64,000 nucleotides of DNA from Nelumbo lutea (lineage: Eukaryota; Streptophyta; Magnoliopsida; Proteales; Nelumbonaceae), in contig JAKGHH010000008.1 of NCBI GenBank assembly GCA_022828595.1, positions 21,258,378 through 21,322,377 of the forward strand, read 5' to 3'. The translations under genes were made by a program, and so were the position numbers. Positions 10,776 through 20,273 of the stretch are shown here, one piece after another (position 1 is the stretch's first letter; each line of letters begins with the position of its first letter). The notes below the pieces were generated by a model, which saw only the letters and a list, made by a program, of their open reading frames with translations, did no database searches and was not told where the DNA came from.

Positions 10776-11050
10776 ACGTGACAACAGGTCATTCAAACTT
10801 GAAAAAAGCGCGCCACTGTTGTACGTGTGCGGGCGACTGTCAGGGAGACGTGCGGTGCAGTCAGTTTCAGAAAGACGCGTGTCGGCGCGACGTCGGTTTC
10901 AAGAAGGCGTGCGCTGACGTTTCGCTCGTTTCGGAAAGACGTGCGCCAATCACGTCTCAACCTTATGGGACGTGCGGTCAGCGCAAACGTGGGCCGTCGG
11001 ATCGTCTTTGATCTGCATGGTCGGTTCTTGGTTACTGTAGCTATAAATAG
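10776..11050 (+). promoter_or_regulatory. Promoter of the antisense Tat gene
   Basis: A consensus TATA box (CTATAAATAG, 11041-11050) lies 180 bp before the first ATG of the antisense gene. Upstream there are nine ACGT cores within about 215 bp, near 10776, 10823, 10848, 10890, 10917, 10939, 10952, 10970 and 10987. Several have GACGTG, TGACGT or CACGTC flanks, the type bound by plant bZIP factors. The TATA box is seen directly; bZIP control is inferred from motif density. Confidence 0.65.
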
Positions 11051-11231
11051 TGGGGCACCCCAGTCGATTTGTCACTTCTACGGTTTGCCTACTGAGCTCG
11101 CGTCCAACTTTTCAGCTCGCGTCTAGGCTGGTTACATAGCCTCCAAGGTTTTTTTTTTGCTTGTTCCCGTCTCCAGAGCCTTCAAAACTTTCTTCCGGTG
11201 AGTACCTTCCTGAATCCACCTCTTTTTCTCA

Positions 11232-13193
11232 ATGTCTAGCTTTGATAGCTCAGACGACTCTTCAAGTAGGGCTGACGTAGGTTCTACAAACCGAGCCGTA
11301 TCCCCCGACTGCCTCAGTGATCCTGAGGTGGAACTCGAGGACTATGAACCAGTAGGCCGAGTCGCTTCGGGCAGTTTGGCGTCTACCTCTCGCCGAGGTC
11401 GGATGCTAGATAGGTTTGGTCCCTCGACCATGACGCCTGAGGGGCTTCAATCTATACTTATGTCTTACAACCTTCCTGGGGGGTATACATATTTTATTCC
11501 TTCGGGTAGCTTTTCTTGGGAACATGGTCCTGATGAGATCGTGATTTTTCGAGAGTAGCTCGCTGCGGGGTTGCAGCTTCCTTTCCACCCCCTTCTCGTC
11601 GAAGTCATAAACCACTTCGGTGTCACCATTGACCAACTTCATCCGAACTCTATTCGGAACCCTGGTGGGGACAGTTTCCCTTTTTTGCGAGCAGAATTTC
11701 CCCTTAGACTTAGAGATATTCTCCTCCATCATGATGCTCAAGAGACAGGCGGGTTCTCTTCTTGGGGGAAGACAGGCGTATTACCTTTCTCCTCGCCAGG
11801 GCTTTAAGCTTCTGCACGATCTTCCTAATAAGGTCTCGGCGTGGAAGTGGGACTACTTCGGTGTGCAAAGTGCACAAGGATGGCCCTTTCAGACTAGGTG
11901 GGGTGAAGCCGCTCCTGATTCAGGTGTTACTCTCGATAAAGAGACGGTGAAGGGCCTCCGGCAATGGGCACGACAAGGTTTAAAGTGCCATCACTACTTA
12001 ACGGAGGCCAATCTTATTGCGGCCGACCTGAGTTCGGGTAGGTTTCTAGCTATGCGGTTTCTTGCTTGCTTTGTTCCTTCATTTTTTCTGATGTCGAACT
12101 CGTTTCTGTAGGTGTGATGGATGCGGAGAGAACTCGTGGGGGGCGTCTATTCCAAGGTATGAAGAGGAGGAAGCGGGTCGCCAAGCGAACTCGTACCGAG
12201 CTACCCCTGGATGAGGAGCCCCAAGTTCTAGACCACACGCTGGAGGATCTGCCCAGGGAGCCCGAGGTGACTCCAACGATGCATGAAACTGCCGGGGCGC
12301 CTTACGCTGAGACCACTCATACGGGCGCTCCTACATACTTAAGTGCTCATGCTCACTCTGTGTCTGCTCATACGCGGGTTGGGCCCTCGGGTTCAGGAGC
12401 GTGTTGACGCCGAACTACGCTCTTCAGAAGAGTAGGGAGGCTACTTTCCCTGAGGAGATCGCGGCGTGGACCGATCTTCCTTTGAATCAGGTCGCCTGCC
12501 GCGCCGTAACACATGCTATGGTGGTAAGTCAGATTCCGTCTGCCTTTTTCATTTTCTGTCGCTTTTGCTGTTTTTGCTCACTTGTTTCTTTTGGTAGGTG
12601 AATTCTTCAATACATGCCTTAGCAGCCCAAGTGGAGAGGAGCTCGCGACAGGCGTGAGCTGCTGAGGCTGCCGCCCATGCTGCCGAAGAGGCTTTTCGTA
12701 CTGCAGAGGCGAATACCCGAGCTGTTGAGGCGGCCGCTTATGCTGCCGAAGAGGCTGCTCGCGTCGCAATGGCCAGGCAGGCAAGGTCTTAGCGTGATGC
12801 CGAGGCCATGGGGGTAGTTGTCAAGCACATGGCAGACTTGAAGTTGGATTTGCAGCATCAAGTCGAATATCTTCAGGAGGACATCAGGGAGAAAACACAG
12901 ATTTTTTCCGAAGGCATTGAAGACGCCAAGAAGAAGGCCGTTGAAGACTACATTGCCTCTCCGCGTTTTGACGATCTGATGGTGGATTCTTACAGAAGGG
13001 GGTTCAAACTGAGCAGGTGGATGATCCAGAACACGTACCCCGACCTTGATGTTATTGTCATATCCACTTCGCGTATAACTCAGGAGATGGCCAATGCTGC
13101 CGATGGCGAGCCGAACTCTGAAGGAGAGGCAGGGCCTTCGGGTGTTGTTGAAGTGCCTTCTGATGGCGAAGAAGTTGCTCCGAGCATGTAAAG
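11232..13193 (+). pseudogene. Antisense Tat gene, three exons, degraded
   Basis: The gene runs opposite to gag-pol, from ATG at 11232 (MSSFDSSDDSSSRADVG) to TAA at about 13193. Exon 1 holds a domain resembling the putative gypsy-type transposon family (PF04195-like; LPGGYTYFIPSGSF, LPFHPLLVEVINHFGVT). Two introns of about 74 nt are proposed: 12038-12111 (GTAGGT...TGTAG) and 12524-12597 (GTAAGT...GGTAG). The second lies between codons and leads into the exon that is also seen at position 6. Exon 3 encodes the coiled-coil part. Damage: TAG at 11556, a frame change near 11760, another near 12400, and stops at about 12656 and 12790. A coding role during transposition is unproven. Confidence 0.7.
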
Positions 13194-13550
13194 ATAAACT
13201 TTTTTTTTTGTAAGTCCCTTCTGATGGCCAATGTACTCCTGTTTCTTGCAACGGAATAGATAATCTTTTTGCCCAAGTGTTCATTTTCCCCAAACTGATT
13301 CTTTATCGAACTGAATATGACACTTTCTTGTTCGGGTTGTTATAATTCCGTGACCTGTTTTGCCACGAAGGCTTTTGCAGCGAACTGATTTTTTGCCAAG
13401 CTGATAATATGCCCGACTTTTCTTTGCTTGTTTACACCGAGGTTCCTCTTGGCTCTGCATCGTGGCCCATAGGACCTGATTTCGTCCACTTCGCTTGGCG
13501 GTTTATAGGTAGTATCGCCTTAAGTTCACGATGTTCCACGCTCGAGGTAC

Positions 13551-14588
13551 TTATTTGCCTTCCAAGGTTTCGAGTTCGTATGCCCCCTCGAGCGCTCTCT
13601 TTACTTTATAGGGCCCTTCCCAGTTTGGTCCAAGTTTGCCCACGCTGGGTTTGGGCACCATAATCTTACGAAGGACCAGATCGCCGACTCGGAAGCTTCG
13701 TTGCTTTACTCTGGCATTGTAGTAGCGAGCTACCTGCTGTTGGTATGCCGTTGTCCGGATGTGCGCGAGGTCCCTTACCTCGTCCAATAGGTCAAGGTTG
13801 GTACGTAACTCATCTTCGTTTGTCCGATCGTCGTATGTTTCTAGTCGCAATGTTGGTACTTCGATTTCCACCGGGATCACTGCTTCAGTGCCGTAGGTGA
13901 GGTTGAAGGGGGTTTCTCCCGTGGCGGTTTTTTCTGTAGTTCGGTGAGCCCACAAGACACTTGGTAGCTCTTCTGCCCACAATCCCTTAGCTCGATCCAG
14001 ACGTGCTTTCAGTCCGCGCAGGATGGCTCTGTTCATTACTTCCGTCTGACCATTTGCCTGCGGGTGCGCGACTGATGTGAAGTTTTGCCGAATCCCCATG
14101 TTCTGGCACCACTCTTGGAACTTGATATCCTCGAACTGCTTGCCGTTGTCGGAAATTAGTACCCGAGGTAACCCGAAGCGACATACTATGTTCTTCCAAA
14201 AGAAGTTCTGTATGTTTCGGGCCGTAACAGTTGCCAGAGGTTCGGCTTCTATCCACTTCGTAAAGTAATCTACTGCAACGACTAGGAATTTTCTTCCACC
14301 TGTTGCTGGTGGGAATGGCCCCAGGAGGTCGATGCCCCATTGTGCAAAGGGCCACGGGCTGGCGAGGTATTTGAGGTCGGAGGCAGGTTGATGGTGGATA
14401 TTGGCGTGCTTCTGACACTTGTCGCATTTTCTGACGAGCTCGACAGCTTCTGCCTTCATCGTTGGCCAGTAGTATCCTTGTCGAAGTGCTTTTTGGGCGA
14501 GTGCTCTGCCCCCCAAGTGTCCGCCGCATAGGCCTTCATGAGTGTCGCGGAGTACGAACTCGGCTTCGGCAGGTCGCAGGCAACGCAA
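13551..14588 (-). pseudogene. Integrase of Tat element II
   Basis: A single frame of 345 codons holds the zinc-binding domain (HEGLCGGHLGGRALAQKALR, CDKCQKH) and a full catalytic triad. The first Asp is in VAVDYFTKWIEAEPL, the second in VLISDNGKQFED and the Glu in HPQANGQTEVMN. The C-terminal DNA-binding part ends at ETLEGK with TAA, about 17 residues short of the copy in element I. Integrase would insert the cDNA copy into nuclear DNA. The core looks undamaged, but it is separated from RNase H by a stop near 14600. Confidence 0.85.
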
Positions 14589-14609
14589 GTAGGGGAGCGT
14601 AGAGGACCG

Positions 14610-15386
14610 TCAGTATAATCGTTCGTCTATTATGACGTATTTGGCTGCCTGGCGCTGCACCCTCTTGGCCGCATTGCATTCTGCAAGGAGGGTTCCGTCT
14701 ATCAAGAAGCTCGCGAGTGGGTCGATCCAGCTCGGCTCTGCTTCCAGGATGGGAGCGACCTCCTCTGTCCCCCCGAGAATACTAGGCCGAGGTAAGTCCT
14801 CTTTGTACACAGATCTCATGTTGTTGTGACTTGTGCTGGCTAACCGGGACAGAGCATCGGCCTTAGTGTTCTCTGACCTCGAGATTTGCCTGATGAAGTG
14901 TGACTGGAAGTTGAGCAGGGCCTCTTTTACTTTCGCCAAATATGCGATCACGGAGAGCTCGCGTGCTTCATACTCGCCCGTAACTTGGTTGACCACGAGC
15001 TGGGAATCGCTACAGATGACCAAGTGTTTTGCCTTTACCTTTCGTGCTAGGTCCAGCTCAGCTATCAGTGCTTCGTACTCTGCCTCGTTGTTGGATGTCG
15101 TGAACTCAAAGCGTAGTGCGTATTCTAATTTTGTACCGCCCGGGCCGCATAAGACTATTCCAGCTCCGCTGCCTTGCCGGTTCGAGGAACCATCCACGTG
15201 AATGATCCAGGGCTCCTCATCCCAGTTCGCGTTTCGTCTGACCAGGAGAGATGCCACACTAGCTGCTACTTCACGGGGTTCAGACTCTATTGGCTCAGAA
15301 GCTCCGGGTTCAACCGAACTGGGGACCTCGGGCTCGACCTGTAGGGCTTCGTGGTTGAAAGTGCACTCGGCGATAAAATCTGCCAA
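14610..15386 (-). pseudogene. RNase H and linker of Tat element II
   Basis: This 258-codon frame includes the tether end (MADFIAECTF), a variable Pro/Glu-rich stretch, and RNase H with WIIHVDGSSNRQGSGAG, NNEAEYEAL and VICSDSQLVVNQV. These motifs hold the Asp and Glu residues expected of the active site. It continues through ADALSRLAS into the linker before integrase. It is open through the Leu codon that is mutated to a stop in element I. Stops at 15387-15491 and 14609 separate it from RT and integrase. Confidence 0.85.
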
Positions 15387-15491
15387 AGCTTGGGCCTTAA
15401 TAGCAGTTCTTGGCTTGTATTGGAGGTCGTACTCGCTGAGTTCGATGACCCATTTCGTCAGTCGACCGAAAACCTCGGGTTTGAGTAAAAC

Positions 15492-16307
15492 TTATCTCAG
15501 AGGTTTGTCAGTCAGGACGATAACGGTGTGAGCCTGGAAGTGTGGAAGGAGTTTCCGAGCTACTGTCACCAGTGCATATGCTAGCTTTTCTATCTGCGGG
15601 TACCTTGTCTCTGCTCCCTGCAAAATTTTACTAACATAATAGATGGGTCGCTGGACCCGGTCTGTTTCTTTTATTAGTACCAAACTGACCACCTCGTTGC
15701 TTGCCGAGAGGTACAGTTCTAAGACCTCGCCCTCCTTGGGCCGGGCTAAGGTCGGCACACTAGTGAGGTAACCTTTTAGCTCGTCAAACGCGAACTGGCA
15801 GTCCTGGGTCCACTCGAACCCTTTGCCTTTGATTGCTTTGAAGAAAGGTAGGCAGCGGTCTGCTAATTTGGACATGAAGCGGCTTAGAGCGGCTATGCGG
15901 TCGTTTAGCCTCTGAACTTCTTTTACTTTTCGAGGTGGTCTCATATCTAGAATGGCTTTTATCTTGTCCGGGTTGGCCTCAATACCGCGCCGATTGACAA
16001 TGTACCCTAGGAATTTGCCCGAGGTGACGCCGAAGACACATTTGTTGGGGTTCAATTTCATGCTAAACTGACGCAGGATTTGGAAGACAGAATCTAAGTC
16101 TTGTATTAATTCTTGTGAAAACTGAGTCTTGACGACCATGTCATCTACATAGCACTCTATCTTCATGCCAATCAGGGGCCGAAACAGCCTATTTACAAGT
16201 CTTTGGAAAGTCGCCCCGGCATTTTTTAATCCGAAGGGCATGACCTTGTAGCAATATAGGCAGAACTCGGTTATGAAGCTGGTTTGTTCCTCATCGGATG
16301 GGTCCAT
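15492..16307 (-). pseudogene. Reverse transcriptase core of Tat element II
   Basis: The frame covers FITEFCLYCYKVMPFGLKNA, the catalytic YVDDMVVK box, YIVNRRGIEANPDKI and the connection domain (PIYYVSKILQGAETRYPQIE, VLTDKPLR). The first catalytic Asp region (SGYNQ) lies just upstream in another frame because of a stop at about 16313. A stop at 15492 follows LTDKPLR, where element I reads on. The protein is therefore broken at both ends. Confidence 0.9.
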
Positions 16308-16383
16308 CCGGATTTAGTTGTAGCCCGAGTAGGCGTCCAGGAATCTTAGAAACTCATGTCCCGAGGTCGCATCCACTAGGCGG

Positions 16384-17166
16384 TCAATTCTGGGGAGGGG
16401 GAAGCAATCTTTTGGGCAAGCTCGGTTCAGGTCGGTGTAGTCGATGCACATGCGCCACTTGCCGTTTGCCTTTTTTTACCAACACCGGGTTGGCCACCCA
16501 GCTCGGGTAATGGACTTCCCTTATGAAGTTTGCTGCGAGGAGCTTCTTGACCTCCTCGTCAACCGCCCTCCAGCGTTCTGGGGCTAAGTTGCGTTTCTTC
16601 TGTCTAACGGGTCTGACTACAGGGTCAGTATTAAGTTTGTGAGTTATCAGGCCGGGGCTAATGCCGGGCATGTCACCCGCGGACCAGGCAAAAATATCTA
16701 AATTTTGAAGTAAAAAACTCACCAGTTCGGTTCGTAGGGGTTCCTCGACGGAAGCTCCGATCTGAAGTGTGCGAGTTGGGTCTGTAGCTGAAGTCGGGAT
16801 TGCGACCATTTCCTCTGTGGGCGAAGCTCGTTCCTCACCTTGCTCCGCAGGCCGCTCTAGTTCGAGGTCGTCGGCCGCCTTGGTTTTTCCCTTCAGGGCG
16901 GCAACATAACACTTGTGGGACTCGAGCTGGTCGCCCCGCGCTACCCCCACACCGAAGTCCGTAGGGAACTTCATGGCCAAATAGTAGGTGGAGACCACCG
17001 CCCGTAGGATATGTGTGATCGGCCGCCCTATTATGGCATTGTATGGGGAGGGGGTCGCGACCACCAGGAAATCATGGTTGAGTCTGACTGCACAAGGCCA
17101 TGTGCTGACTTCCACAGGTACTGTTATTTTTCCGAGGGGCCTGACTTCCTCTCCGCTAAAACCCAC
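16384..17166 (-). pseudogene. Protease end and RT start of Tat element II
   Basis: The 260-codon frame begins after the protease active site (NAIIGRPITHILRAVVSTYY) and passes a charged linker (ERPAEQGEERASPTEE). It then enters the RT N-terminus (FAWSAGDMPGISPGLITHKL, VANPVLVKKG). An extra base in a T run near 16475-16481 shifts the frame: KESGKWRMCVDY of element I becomes an unrelated tail. This is a homopolymer slip and inactivates pol. Confidence 0.85.
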
Positions 17167-17199
17167 CAGGGGAGTGTTTGCGGGCTTCAGCTCGCTCCT

Positions 17200-18573
17200 C
17201 TATAACTGTAGCTGGTCAAACACTAATTTGAAGAGGATGTCCGCTGAGCTACCCGAATCTACGAGTACGCGTCTGACCTCGAAGTCGCTGATCCTTAGTT
17301 TAATGACAAGCGCGTCATCATGGGGGTAGCGGACCCCTCGCGCATCGTCCTCCGCGAAGAAGATTGGTTCCTCGGTCTTTGGTCTCTTTGGGGGGTTCCA
17401 TTCCTCGAGGGCCGCTTCGCGAACTGAAGTCCGGGCCACTGCCGAGGTACACCCTGCTACCACCGAACCTCCCACAATTACATGGATGGTTCCCCGAACT
17501 GGCCTCTCTTCTGGAGGCTGTCGCTGCAATGGTTCGGCAGGTCTACTGTTAGACTCGGGGGCATCATTTTCATGCTCCCCTTGCCGACCTGCCTTATTGT
17601 TATTATTGTTGTGCTGTACAAAGTTTCTCAAGTATCTGCGATGGATGAGCCTCTCTATCTCGTCCCAGAGATTATTACACTGATCGGTACTATGACCATG
17701 GTCTCTATGGAAACTACAATACAATTTCTTATTTCTCTCGTTCGGATTTCCCTTTAGGCGAGGTGGCCACTTCACGTATGGGGCGTCCTTGATCGTCCTT
17801 AAGATCTCGGTCCGCCTTGTGTTTAACGGCGTGTAATCCGTCCGAATTGCTAGGGGAGCTCGGAATGACTGGTTCGGCTTCAGCTCTCGGGCCGGGTTTT
17901 TCCTGTTGATTGGGTTGGAGAGCTCGCCTTCCCTCTTTCTTTTCTCGTTCCCGTCTTCGGTTCGTTGGTTGATTTCTTCCTCTGTCCTCATGAACTTGTC
18001 CGCGAGCTTGAGGAATTCGGTCACGGTTGTGCGCTGGTTAGCTACCATGTGCCATTTGAATTCTTTGTGTGTTACCCCTCTTTTGGCCGCCGCGAGCTGC
18101 ACTGCGGGGTCCAACCGCGGTATCTGCAAGCATGCTTCGTTGAATCGCTTGATGTAGCCCCGGATGGATTGTCCTTCCATTTGGACTACTCCGAAGATGC
18201 TTTCCTCTGTTCTGGGGCACCGTTGGCTGGTGACAAAGTGTGCGGTGAAGACCTGCACGAACTTGGCCCAGCACTTTATCGACCCGGGGGCCAGGTTCCT
18301 GTACCAAGTGCGGGCTACCCCCCTGAGGGTGGTGGTGAAGGCCATGCACATGCACGATTCGTTGGCCCTGGCGAGGTGCATTTGGGACTGGAAAGCGTCA
18401 ACGTGGTCGTTGGGGTCGAAGGACCCGTCGTACTTGTCCAGAGGTGGGAGCTTGAAATTTCTAGGTAAGGGCACCGCCAGGAGTTCTGATGCAAGGGGGG
18501 AAGGAATCGAGAGAATCGGGGCAACTCCTACCTCGTCCGAGCTTGTCTCTTCTTTGCCTCTGAGCTCTGACAA
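17200..18573 (-). CDS. Gag and protease of Tat element II
   Basis: One open frame of 457 codons holds the capsid domain (LPPLDKYDGSFDPNDHVDAF, ARTWYRNLAPGSIKCW, GYIKRFNEACLQIPRLDP), a basic stretch, a knuckle-like CSFHRDHGHSTDQC, and the protease site [13 protein letters not shown] near the end. Gag packages the RNA and protease matures the particle. The first Met used is not the true start: gag sequence continues upstream in other frames to about 19326. It ends at FDQLQL just before the next frame at 17166. Confidence 0.85.
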   Translation of the reverse strand: MSELRGKEETSSDEVGVAPILSIPSPLASELLAVPLPRNFKLPPLDKYDGSFDPNDHVDAFQSQMHLARANESCMCMAFTTTLRGVARTWYRNLAPGSIKCWAKFVQVFTAHFVTSQRCPRTEESIFGVVQMEGQSIRGYIKRFNEACLQIPRLDPAVQLAAAKRGVTHKEFKWHMVANQRTTVTEFLKLADKFMRTEEEINQRTEDGNEKRKREGELSNPINRKNPARELKPNQSFRAPLAIRTDYTPLNTRRTEILRTIKDAPYVKWPPRLKGNPNERNKKLYCSFHRDHGHSTDQCNNLWDEIERLIHRRYLRNFVQHNNNNNKAGRQGEHENDAPESNSRPAEPLQRQPPEERPVRGTIHVIVGGSVVAGCTSAVARTSVREAALEEWNPPKRPKTEEPIFFAEDDARGVRYPHDDALVIKLRISDFEVRRVLVDSGSSADILFKLVFDQLQL

Positions 18574-19326
18574 GACACAGGTGGCGGTTCGATGACTTCG
18601 AGCGGCGCCTTCGTTGTTGAGTGGGCCTTGTAATGGCGCTGCTGGCCTCCGTGTTGCCGATCTCGATGGACCCGGAATGCTGGTAGTTTGCCGCCAGGGC
18701 GCTTAATCGGTTTTCCGTGAGCGAGAACTCGAGCTTGGAGCACCAAGGCACCGATCTCGCGGGCGAGGATCCTGACCCACCTACGAGCTACGAGGCGGGG
18801 ATGATTTTTTTCTCTCTTTGGCCTAGGGACATGGCCTAGCTGTTAGGGGGGTTCTGGGGCTGGGAGGCCTTTCCCTGGTGGGGGCGTCCATCCTGCGGGG
18901 AGGCCTTGACCAGCCTCGGAGCGAGGTGGCGAGGTGGAAGTAGTGGTTGGTTCAGTGGCAGTTGGGGGAACTGATGTTGATAGTGATACTAGGAGATGTT
19001 GTGCAGCACTTGGTGCTGGTGCTGCTGGAACTATTGCATTTGGGCGTGCATTGCCCGCATGCACTGCATCAGGTCGTCCAACCGGTTTTGGCTGGCTACC
19101 AGGGGGACGACAGTCGGTTCAGTAAAGGTTGTTTCAATAGGGGGAGGAAAGGGGATGCTTGTGGCAGGAAGGTTTACGAGCGCCACTGCTTGTGGCGCGT
19201 TCAAGCTGGGGATCCCATCCACCGAAAGGCGGATGGTGAACTGTCCAACCACACTACGGGGACTTGAAGTTGTTCCCCGGTGGTGTTTGTCTCCGTGCCA
19301 CGTCCGGCGTTGCTGGAGGAGGCATG
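18574..19326 (-). pseudogene. Gag N-terminal region of Tat element II
   Basis: The start codon region (ATG near 19325, after the primer-binding site) and the Pro/Gln-rich N-terminal part (IPFPPPIETTFTEPT, DDLMQCMRAMHAQMQ) are recognisable. So is a basic segment (ENRLSALAANYQHSG, about 18700). They sit in different frames. A one-base deletion next to the start, compared with 9670, already shifts the frame. Confidence 0.75.
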
Positions 19327-19394
19327 AGTGTTGGGTTTTTTGAAGAAAAGGGGTTATGGAAGTTTGGAGGGAGGCTTTTTGAAGCGTTCCCACA

Positions 19395-19404
19395 GACGGC
19401 GCCA
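19395..19404 (-). other. Primer-binding site, tRNA-Asp type
   Basis: On the minus strand TGGCGCCGTC follows the LTR end after a two- to three-base spacer. It matches the 3' end of plant tRNA-Asp(GUC), a usual primer for Tat elements. The same site is at 9739-9748. Confidence 0.75.
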
Positions 19405-19406
19405 AT

Positions 19407-20186
19407 TGATGATGCGCGATCCGGCCGGTCTTAGCTGTCAATGACCTTGCTTCTGAATTGAATAGGAGGGAACCTGAAACGGAGGAGATGAGGAAGATTC
19501 GGGGGGAACCCGGTGTAACAGCTCCGAAGCTTAAGTTAGAATCCTTCAAAAGCAAGATAAAACCAGATAGCGCAAAGTTTGCATACCTCGTTGGTTGGGG
19601 GCAAGGGGCTCTTATAATCACTTCGCGCACTCGCTTCGAGGCCCTTCTCAGGTCGGGTATGATTACCCTTGCATTTGTCAATTCGGCTGTCGTCCTTTCT
19701 GCTGGGATAGAACCATCATTGCCTAACCGTTTAGAGTGCGGCCGCCAAGCGCCAGATCCCAAGTCAGTCAGGTGCGGCGCCCTTGGGCACGGACTTCCTC
19801 AGTGTCAGGCATGGTACGACTTGTTCGGTTTTGGTGCCCAGAAGGTGATGCAGAGTGGTGAGCAAGGCGAAGTCTTGAGTTCGGAGGTATCTATAGGGCA
19901 TGTCAGTTCGGCGAGGTGTATCCCGAACTGTTATAAGGCAAGACAGTTCGGCGAGATATATCCCAAGCTGTTACAAGGTTGGCCAATTCGGCGAGGTATA
20001 TCTCAAACTGAAGGTAGGCCAGTTCGGATTACTCTGGTTTTGGGCCAAGGGTAAGTTCAGTCCTCCCGTAGGGAGTTCGGTCCGCTGGTGTCCCCTTGTT
20101 CACACCTTAGGCTGGCCTTTTTGCCGAGCTGTTGTTTCTGCCACGTGTTACATAACTGTAAGATCGGGCCAAATCTTCTTTCATCA
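19407..20186 (-). repeat. 5' LTR of Tat element II
   Basis: The 780-bp LTR has plus-strand ends TGATGATGCG and TTTCATCA, matching the LTR at 9751-10565. A TATA-like GATTATAAG lies near 19615 (minus strand), and three diverged 40-bp-type repeats lie at 19898-20012. No 5-bp target duplication could be confirmed, because the left flank is a longer duplication. Confidence 0.9.
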
Positions 20187-20273
20187 CAAGAATTACTATT
20201 AGCTTAAGGCTAAAACCGTGGACTACGCCACCGTGAGACCCCTCTATTTGACTAACATACCCCTTTTGGATCT
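20187..20273. repeat. Right copy of the duplicated flank
   Basis: Begins exactly at the LTR end with CAAGAATTAC and matches 9131-9217. Here the sequence continues past CATACCCC into unique DNA, while the left copy is cut by the gag leader. Confidence 0.8.

Larger units (their letters stand above)
9218..20186 (-). mobile_element. Tat-lineage Ty3/gypsy retrotransposon II with extra gag leader
   Basis: On the minus strand: 5' LTR (19407-20186), primer-binding site, gag, protease, RT, RNase H, integrase, antisense gene, polypurine tract, 3' LTR (9751-10565). Outside the 3' LTR a second PBS and gag leader (9218-9750) follow, cut off within gag. The central LTR therefore belongs to two elements in tandem. 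Coding regions carry several nonsense and frameshift lesions, so the element is not autonomous. The two LTRs differ by a 35-bp indel and scattered substitutions, suggesting considerable age. Confidence 0.9.

Noticed and set aside
19031..19762. Minus-strand frame of 243 codons over LTR and leader
   Set aside because: Runs from U5 through the primer-binding site into the leader; only its end overlaps real gag.
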